From positions 1 to 9,163 of the forward strand of contig JAGWVZ010000110.1 of NCBI GenBank assembly GCA_018970625.1: DNA of 9,163 bases, written 5' to 3'. Position 1 is the stretch's first letter; each line of letters opens with the position of its first letter. Below the pieces are notes generated by a model. The model was not told the origin of the DNA. It did not search any database and was given only the letters and a program-made list of their open reading frames with translations. This document shows, piece after piece, positions 1 to 5,027 of the stretch. Position numbers and translations under genes: made by a program. The stretch is from Myxococcales bacterium. GTDB taxonomy: Bacteria > Myxococcota > Bradymonadia > REDH01.

Positions 1-21
1 TGCGGCCTGACGCCGCATTTT
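1..21 (+). terminator. Intrinsic terminator-like hairpin at the left edge, upstream of metK
   Basis: A perfect 6-bp GC-rich stem (TGCGGC / GCCGCA, positions 1-6 and 12-17) with a 5-nt loop CTGAC is followed at once by TTTT. This is the form of a short intrinsic terminator. It may end a gene lying left of the window. No convincing promoter is visible between it and metK, so it could instead lie inside a longer metK leader and act as an attenuator. The window edge cuts off the sequence that would decide. The stem is short and the T-run has only four bases, so termination may be weak. Confidence 0.45.
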
Positions 22-27
22 CCTGTC

Positions 28-59
28 GCCCCGCGCCAGTCGGCTGACTGGTGCCCCGC
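28..59 (+). promoter_or_regulatory. metK 5' leader hairpin flanked by GCCCCGC direct repeats
   Basis: Positions 36-41 (CCAGTC) and 46-51 (GACTGG) form a perfect stem with a GGCT tetraloop. It can be extended outward to 33-41 / 46-54 through one G-U pair, giving 9 bp. The heptamer GCCCCGC occurs on each side, at 28-34 and 53-59. The element ends 16 bases before the metK start codon, where no strong Shine-Dalgarno is seen (only CCGGAA at 61-66). A role in control of metK translation is possible. I could not match it to the SAM riboswitch classes I know, so no class is assigned. Confidence 0.35.
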
Positions 60-75
60 CCCGGAACTTCACGCG

Positions 76-1233
76 ATGTATAACCGCGACTTTGTCTTCA
101 CGTCTGAATCCGTTTCCGAAGGCCACCCGGACAAGATGGCCGACCAGATCAGCGATGCCATCGTGGATGCCGCGCTCACGGTCGATCCAAAGGCTCGCGT
201 TGCCTGCGAAACACTGGTGAAGACGGGCTACATCATGCTGGCAGGCGAGATCACCTGCAATGGCCACATCCCGTATGCGGAGCTTGCTCGTCAGGCGGTT
301 CTGAACATCGGCTTTGACAGCTCCGCCAAGGGCTTCGACGGCGCTACCTGCGGCGTCATGATCGCCGTTGAACAGCAGTCACGCGATATCAATCAGGGTG
401 TCGATCGCTCTGCTCCCGAAGAGCAGGGTGCCGGTGACCAGGGCATGATGTTCGGGTTTGCCGTCAACGAGACCGCAGAGCTGATGCCCGCGCCAATCAT
501 GTATTCGCACCGGCTGGTTCAGCACCTCGCCCACGTGCGGAAGGCTGGTGCCCTGACATGGCTTCGTCCCGACGCGAAGAGCCAGGTGTCTGTGCGCTAC
601 TCCGGTGGTAAGCTGCTCGGCGTCGATACCGTCGTCATCTCTACCCAGCATGATCCGGACGTCTCGAACGACACCATCCACCAGGCTGTCCGCGAAGAGG
701 TCATCTACAGCGTCATCCCGGAGCATCTTCGTCTGCCCGACATGAAGGTTCACATCAACCCGACCGGCCGCTTTGTGATCGGCGGGCCCATGGGCGACTG
801 TGGTCTCACCGGTCGCAAGATCATCGTCGATACCTACGGGGGCATGGGGCGTCACGGTGGCGGCGCTTTCTCGGGCAAGGACCCCTCGAAAGTGGATCGC
901 TCAGCCGCTTACTTTGCGCGCTACATCGCCAAGAACATCGTCGCGGCGGGACTTGCTGACCGGTGCGAAGTACAGATTGCCTACGCCATTGGTGTGGCGC
1001 AGCCCGTCAGCGTCATGGCCAGCACGTTCGGCACCGGCAAGGTCTCGGAAGATAAGATTGAGGCGCTGATCCGTCGGCACTTCAACATGACGCCCTACGG
1101 TATCACCACAACGCTCAAGCTGGAGCGTCCGATTTACTCTCCGACCGCAGCCTATGGGCACTTCGGCCGCAGTGAGTTCCCCTGGGAGCAGACCGACAAG
1201 GCCAACGCCCTGCGCGCCGACGCCGGGCTGTAA
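76..1233 (+). CDS. metK: S-adenosylmethionine synthetase (methionine adenosyltransferase)
   Basis: This cytosolic enzyme makes S-adenosylmethionine from methionine and ATP, releasing phosphate and pyrophosphate, and so supplies the methyl donor for the cell. The 385 residues match the usual family length (about 384 in E. coli) and the protein is full length. Visible signatures are GHPDK at residues 16-20 (ATP/methionine site), GAGDQG at 118-123 and the glycine-rich [10 protein letters not shown] at 261-270 (phosphate-binding loop). The C-terminal FPWEQTDK at 368-375 is also typical. The ATG at 76 puts [13 protein letters not shown] at the expected distance from the N-terminus. The Shine-Dalgarno is weak, and hairpins lie in the leader. 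The gene converges on the minus-strand glycosyltransferase gene with only 6 bp between the stop codons, and no clear shared terminator was found. Confidence 0.98.
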   Translation: MYNRDFVFTSESVSEGHPDKMADQISDAIVDAALTVDPKARVACETLVKTGYIMLAGEITCNGHIPYAELARQAVLNIGFDSSAKGFDGATCGVMIAVEQQSRDINQGVDRSAPEEQGAGDQGMMFGFAVNETAELMPAPIMYSHRLVQHLAHVRKAGALTWLRPDAKSQVSVRYSGGKLLGVDTVVISTQHDPDVSNDTIHQAVREEVIYSVIPEHLRLPDMKVHINPTGRFVIGGPMGDCGLTGRKIIVDTYGGMGRHGGGAFSGKDPSKVDRSAAYFARYIAKNIVAAGLADRCEVQIAYAIGVAQPVSVMASTFGTGKVSEDKIEALIRRHFNMTPYGITTTLKLERPIYSPTAAYGHFGRSEFPWEQTDKANALRADAGL

Positions 1234-1239
1234 GAAACG

Positions 1240-2511
1240 TCAGCTCATGGGCCCTTTTATCGGCCTGCTGATGTGTTGATGCAGGCCCTTCCGAGCATGA
1301 GCAGACACAATAGAGCCCGACGAATCCAGCGTTGCAGGCCCCTCATCGTCCGCCCCTTCCGATAGCAGGCGATCGTAGAGCCCAACCAGACGCTGCAGCA
1401 TCAGGTCGGCGTCAAACAGACGTGTAGCGTAGCGGGACGCTCTCGAACCCATCCCGCTCCGGAGCGTGGGCGAATCCGCCAGCGCGCGCACTGCACTCTC
1501 CCACGCAGACGCCTGTCCTCCATCGACAATGATGCCCGTCTCATCATGCCGAACAAGCGCCGCATGATCCGACGTTTGCTCCGCCACAATCGGCAACCTT
1601 AACAGGGCAGCAGCCATGGCCAGCTGCCGTGCACAACCGCCGCTATCCACAAGAAGCAGGGCGTCGCAGGACGCCAGCGCCAGCGCTTCGTTGCTGCGCC
1701 CATCGTTCAGCGCGAGTACGTCTCGCTCATGGTCCCATGGCGAACGAAACGTAGTGTCTGTCAGCACAACGAATGCAAGACCTGCTACTCTTGACCGAAG
1801 CCGGCGAACCAGTGCCAGCGCCGGCTTTTGCTGCTCCAGTGTGCGACCACGCACGTCGAGCGCCAGACGAAGGCGAGTGGATGCATCGCGGACAAGCGGT
1901 CTCGGGAGCGTCCGTTCGGCGCCGTCATCGTTGCGCCACTCGTCCAGGCTGATGCCGAGACCAAGTTCAAATCGTTCAAAGCCATCAGCGGTTAAACCAG
2001 CGCCCTGCAACGCACTCGCTGCGCTGGGAGACATCGCGAATATGCGGGTCGCGCGCGCGGACAGGGCACGGGCAGCCAGCCCGGAAGGCTGGAATCGGTC
2101 GGCCAGCGCGACGGGAACGAAACGCTGTGCTGAAGACAAAAACCCAATATTGCCGCCGTGATACGAACAAATCACGGCACCTGTTCTTGCGAGTCGTGCT
2201 GCTTCAACGGCTGGCGGCAGAATCGTGTCGCCTACCACATGCACCACATGCGGTTCGAATTCGACCCACCGAGCTACCGCCACCGGTGCCCAAACCAGTG
2301 CCCCCGGGCCCGGCGAAACAGGAATCTCCTTCACCCCAACGGCCGAGAGAGTCGCGTCGCATGCTGCCAGAGATGCAGCAGTTCCGGGAGGGCCGACCAC
2401 ATCAAGCTGCATGCCGGCGGCCACGAACTGCTTCAGCGCATACGCCCACTCGCGCAGGAAGAAAGAGGTGTCCTCGACCATAAAGGCGAGGCGAAATCGG
2501 TCATCGGTCAT
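1240..2511 (-). CDS. Divergent GT4-like (GT-B fold) glycosyltransferase, probably with a degenerate donor site
   Basis: The 423-residue protein has the outline of a GT-B retaining glycosyltransferase of the GT4 kind. The N-terminal domain starts FRLAFMVED and carries DVVGPPG near 37-43 and HVVHVVGD near 88-95. A linker (FELGLGISLDEW, 181-192) stands where GT4 enzymes have their N-G-V/I-D segment. The C-terminal domain has SCDALLLVDS (281-290) and HDETGIIVDGG (322-332), the counterpart of the usual DGETGLLV. R223 and K229 may be the basic phosphate-contacting pair. The EX7E motif is not preserved: by eye the two glutamates fall on G292 and A300. Sugar donor and acceptor cannot be told. There is no signal peptide or membrane segment, so it is probably cytosolic. 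The ATG at 2511 is preferred because the fold begins right after it. The frame stays open to a TTG at 2571, which lies in a small inverted repeat (AACTC/GAGTT, 2565-2582). It lies 101 bp downstream of the next minus-strand gene and may share its transcript. Confidence 0.77.
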   Translation of the reverse strand: MTDDRFRLAFMVEDTSFFLREWAYALKQFVAAGMQLDVVGPPGTAASLAACDATLSAVGVKEIPVSPGPGALVWAPVAVARWVEFEPHVVHVVGDTILPPAVEAARLARTGAVICSYHGGNIGFLSSAQRFVPVALADRFQPSGLAARALSARATRIFAMSPSAASALQGAGLTADGFERFELGLGISLDEWRNDDGAERTLPRPLVRDASTRLRLALDVRGRTLEQQKPALALVRRLRSRVAGLAFVVLTDTTFRSPWDHERDVLALNDGRSNEALALASCDALLLVDSGGCARQLAMAAALLRLPIVAEQTSDHAALVRHDETGIIVDGGQASAWESAVRALADSPTLRSGMGSRASRYATRLFDADLMLQRLVGLYDRLLSEGADDEGPATLDSSGSIVSAHARKGLHQHISRPIKGPMS

Positions 2512-2612
2512 GGTGCTGGCCAGTGGTGTGCGAAGAGCTGCGGGATTGCTCACCCCCGCACAAAAACTCAAGCCCCGGAGTTGGATCGCGATGCGACATC
2601 AGGCCCGGCGGC

Positions 2613-3461
2613 TCAGCCCCACCGAAGGCGAATCCGCGGGCATACAGGTACCGCCAGGCGATCGTGGCGATGGAAGAAGTCGAGTTCAAGCTGACCAATG
2701 CGGAGCCCCAGACGGACGTCGCGCAAGGCGATTCGGAAGGTGCGCAGGTGCAGGCCATCGGTCAATTCGACTTCGTTGGAGCGGAAGCGATACTGAGTCC
2801 AGAGGTCTTCGAGCAGCACACCGCGCCTTTGCAGAATGTGCACGACGGGGCTCATGAGCTCGGCCAGAATGTCACGATACTGTGTGTCGTCGGCGAACCC
2901 AAGCCAGTGGCGAGGGACTACCGAGGCGTCATCGTGGACACCCGCGCTGAACAGGGTCTGCCATGCCTGCATGAGGGCGGTCGAGAGGGCGTCCCGGGTA
3001 TCGATCTCGGCCGGGCGTCGACGCGGGCGGTCGTACCCGAGTATGCGGCTTGAGCCGGCGGCCGTCGTGGTGACGGCATTCTCCAGGAGGCGCGAACGGC
3101 CAACGCCGCTCACAAAAATTCGCCTTGAAGAGTTCGGCACGGAGAGCGCCGCGGTGGCGACATCTCCATCACGCAGGTCATGACGAAGACTGCGCAGGGT
3201 TTTTACCTGCAGCTCACGCTCCGAGTGAGACGGGGTCACCAGCGCGGGTGCACTGCGACTCAGTACCCGGCACAGCGCCAGATCTCCGGCACCTACCCAC
3301 GAAGTTCCGACGTCGTCCGAGACGACTACGGCTTCCAGGCCGAGCTGCTCTTGCAGGTGTGCACACTGAAATGCGAGCGCATCGGTGACCCTTTCGCTGC
3401 GCCGGTAACGCTTGTCCGACGATATGGTGCGGCCAAACTCGGTAATGACGGTGACTTCCAT
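2613..3461 (-). CDS. Uncharacterised two-part protein, 282 residues, possible roadblock- or GAF-like N-terminal half
   Basis: I do not recognise this protein. The first part (about 1-145) alternates helices and strands: a helix near 24-41, a strand LEAVVVSDD (42-50), a helix near 61-74, then RRIFVSGVG (113-121) followed by a helix. This order loosely recalls roadblock/LC7 or GAF domains, but there is no diagnostic motif. A basic linker (RPRRRP, 145-150) leads to a second part (about 155-282) with a tryptophan-rich stretch and a strand-rich, arginine-rich C-terminus. No signal peptide or membrane helix is visible. The ATG at 3461 is chosen because CCAGGA lies about 11 bases upstream and a promoter-like sequence lies at 3496-3523. 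An ATG at 3473 is also possible. The frame is open back to 3650, but that extension would span the promoter and a terminator and does not read like protein. It is probably cotranscribed with the glycosyltransferase gene downstream. Confidence 0.65.
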   Translation of the reverse strand: MEVTVITEFGRTISSDKRYRRSERVTDALAFQCAHLQEQLGLEAVVVSDDVGTSWVGAGDLALCRVLSRSAPALVTPSHSERELQVKTLRSLRHDLRDGDVATAALSVPNSSRRIFVSGVGRSRLLENAVTTTAAGSSRILGYDRPRRRPAEIDTRDALSTALMQAWQTLFSAGVHDDASVVPRHWLGFADDTQYRDILAELMSPVVHILQRRGVLLEDLWTQYRFRSNEVELTDGLHLRTFRIALRDVRLGLRIGQLELDFFHRHDRLAVPVCPRIRLRWG

Positions 3462-3495
3462 AATGGCGTTCATCCTGGGATGAGAGTGTGGTGGC

Positions 3496-3523
3496 AGGAT
3501 AGAGGCCTCTGGCGATGCGTCAA
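3496..3523 (-). promoter_or_regulatory. Sigma70-like promoter for the minus-strand gene pair
   Basis: On the minus strand TTGACG (3523-3518) is followed after 16 nt by TATCCT (3501-3496). The predicted transcript start, near 3489, leaves a leader of about 28 nt before the ATG at 3461. The -35 box has the same sequence as in the predicted sigma-factor promoter at 7937. The spacer contains the perfect 10-bp palindrome AGAGGCCTCT (3501-3510), whose edge touches the -10 box and which could be an operator. This is based on consensus matching only. Confidence 0.45.
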
Positions 3524-3548
3524 AAAAGCCACGGTGGATCACCGTGAC
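3522..3548 (-). terminator. Minus-strand intrinsic terminator upstream of the 2613-3461 gene
   Basis: Read on the minus strand, GTCACGGTG (3548-3540), loop ATC and CACCGTGGC (3536-3528) form a 9-bp stem with one G-U pair. It is followed directly by TTTTTT (3527-3522). This is a textbook intrinsic terminator shape. It faces the 2613-3461 gene and its T-run merges with the -35 box TTGACG at 3523-3518. It could block antisense transcription coming out of the transporter gene. It could also be an attenuator, since a third heptamer at 3560-3566 can pair with the same strand of the stem. Confidence 0.5.
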
Positions 3549-3566
3549 GCACGGGGTGACACGGTG
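3530..3566. repeat. Four CAC(G/C)G(T/G)G heptamers at exact 10-bp spacing, possible operator array
   Basis: The heptamers are CACGGTG (3530), CACCGTG (3540), CACGGGG (3550) and CACGGTG (3560), each starting 10 bp after the last, so they lie on nearly the same face of the helix. CACGGTG and CACCGTG are reverse complements, so units one and two also form a 7-bp inverted repeat with spacer GAT. The array sits just upstream of the minus-strand -35 box and 75 bp before the transporter start codon. That is a suitable place for a regulator acting on both divergent units. Part of the array doubles as the minus-strand terminator stem. Confidence 0.5.
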
Positions 3567-3641
3567 CAGAAGTTGCGCGACGGATCGTGAAACCTGTATG
3601 CAGCCAACAAACAGCTCCCTGTGCGCACCTGAGTAGACCGT

Positions 3642-5027
3642 ATGAATCATGCAGCCACTGCGACTCGCCTTCCTTTCGCGGTTCGACAGGCGTACGGCGT
3701 TGGGGCGTTTGGACTGGCGGTCGCCAACACGGCGATTTTATTCTTTCTTTTCAAATACCTGACCGATGTTGCGCTCATCTCTCCGGGGCTTGTGGGCGCC
3801 ATGATGCTCACGGGCAAACTGTGGGATGCGTTCAGCGATCCACTCATTGGCCGACTGAGCGACCAGACGGCGGCAGCGGGCAGCTCAAGGCGCAACTGGC
3901 TGTTGATGGGAGCGCCTGTCTTTGGTGCGATGTTCGCGATGCTGTGGTGGGGGCCCGCGCTCAGCGGATACGCGAACGTGGGATACCATCTCGCCCTGCT
4001 GCTGATTTACTTCACGGCGTACACGGCGGTGCTGGTTCCTTATGGGGCGCTGACAATGTCGCTGACGCGCGACTACGATGACCGCACTCGCCTGAACACT
4101 GCGCGAATGGCGTGGTCGATGCTGGGCGGCATCGCCGTGGGCGTGCTTCTGCCTGGCATCGTCGCCTGGTCAGCTCAGGTGACCGCCTCGGGCGCACACG
4201 TCCCGGCGTGGCTGGCAGCCAATCAGGGCTGGCGGGCGGCCGCGCTTCTGGTGTGCACATTTGTCGCGGTTCCCCTGCTAATCACGGGCGCGCTGACCAG
4301 AGAACGGGTCACACTGCCGCCGGTGGCAGCGCAGGGTTCGATTGGGTTGCTCTGGAACAACCGACGATTCAGGCGCGTGGCGGTACTTTTCGCGACCAGT
4401 TGGACGACCATCGCGGTGGTGAGTGCGCTTGTTCCCTTCTATGTGCAGCACCGCATTCAGAGTGAAGAGAGCATTCCCCTGGTCTTCGCAGCCATCCAGC
4501 TAAGTGCGCTTGTATTTGTGCCTCTGGCTGGCTGGTTGTCGGAGGTGCTGGATAAACATATCGCTCTGGCGATCCTGTTGGCCACCTGGGCAGTTGCGAT
4601 GATTCCCATGCTGCTGATGGGCCCGGGGGACATGACCGGCGTGTTGGTCTGCTGCATCCTTACCGGGCCCGGTGTGGCAGCGGCGCATGTCATTCCATGG
4701 TCCATGCTCCCCGATGCCCTGTCGTTGAGCAACGGCAACGATAGCGAGGGCCAGGCGGGGTTCTACTACGGCGCGATGACCCTGTGCGAGAAGCTGACCT
4801 CGGCGCTGGCCCTTCTGGTTCTGGGTGTGGTGCTGGAGTACGCCGGATACATACCGGGAGCGGCCACTCAGTCCGAGTCAGCGGTCACGACAGTCGCCTG
4901 GTTGATTGGACCGTTTCCGACCGTGATTCTGGGGTGCGTTGCGGTGATGGCCTGGCGAAAGCCGCCGGCCACACGTCAGGAGTTTCACACCGCCGAGCAC
5001 GCAGCAGGCCCCCAGATCATCCCGTGA
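3642..5027 (+). CDS. GPH-family (MelB-like) MFS cation symporter
   Basis: This is a 461-residue inner-membrane transporter of the glycoside-pentoside-hexuronide:cation symporter family, which usually moves sugars or glycosides with Na+ or H+. Hydrophobicity suggests about 12 membrane segments, the first near residues 18-40. The family signature WDAFSDPLIGRLSD is at 61-74. Its D62 and D66 match by eye the cation-site aspartates Asp55 and Asp59 of E. coli MelB. The loop after helix 4 (LVPYGALTMSLTRDYDDRTR, 131-150) and the segment IPWSMLPD (351-358) are also typical of the family. The residue matching MelB Asp124 seems to be L131, so the substrate may differ from melibiose. The ATG at 3642 has a weak GAG about 8 bases upstream. 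No strong promoter was found (best guess TTGCGC at 3573 and TATGCA at 3597). Its stop overlaps the start of the lipoprotein gene. The substrate is unknown. Confidence 0.93.
   Translation: MNHAATATRLPFAVRQAYGVGAFGLAVANTAILFFLFKYLTDVALISPGLVGAMMLTGKLWDAFSDPLIGRLSDQTAAAGSSRRNWLLMGAPVFGAMFAMLWWGPALSGYANVGYHLALLLIYFTAYTAVLVPYGALTMSLTRDYDDRTRLNTARMAWSMLGGIAVGVLLPGIVAWSAQVTASGAHVPAWLAANQGWRAAALLVCTFVAVPLLITGALTRERVTLPPVAAQGSIGLLWNNRRFRRVAVLFATSWTTIAVVSALVPFYVQHRIQSEESIPLVFAAIQLSALVFVPLAGWLSEVLDKHIALAILLATWAVAMIPMLLMGPGDMTGVLVCCILTGPGVAAAHVIPWSMLPDALSLSNGNDSEGQAGFYYGAMTLCEKLTSALALLVLGVVLEYAGYIPGAATQSESAVTTVAWLIGPFPTVILGCVAVMAWRKPPATRQEFHTAEHAAGPQIIP

Noticed and set aside
28..75. SAM/SAH or other small SAM riboswitch before metK
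   Set aside because: A hairpin is present but the conserved unpaired nucleotides and pseudoknot partner of the known small classes could not be found.
2158..2694. Long plus-strand open frames opposite the glycosyltransferase
   Set aside because: They are antisense shadows of a GC-rich minus-strand gene, with Arg/His/Pro-rich translations and no domain signature.
3462..3650. N-terminal extension of the uncharacterised minus-strand gene
   Set aside because: The extension would cross a promoter-like sequence and an intrinsic terminator and overlap the transporter start. Its translation does not look like protein.
4784..5023. In-frame upstream extension of the lipoprotein gene
   Set aside because: It lies inside the transporter coding region in another frame and reads as low-complexity Gly/Arg/Ser sequence. 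The GTG at 5024 gives a proper lipoprotein signal peptide.
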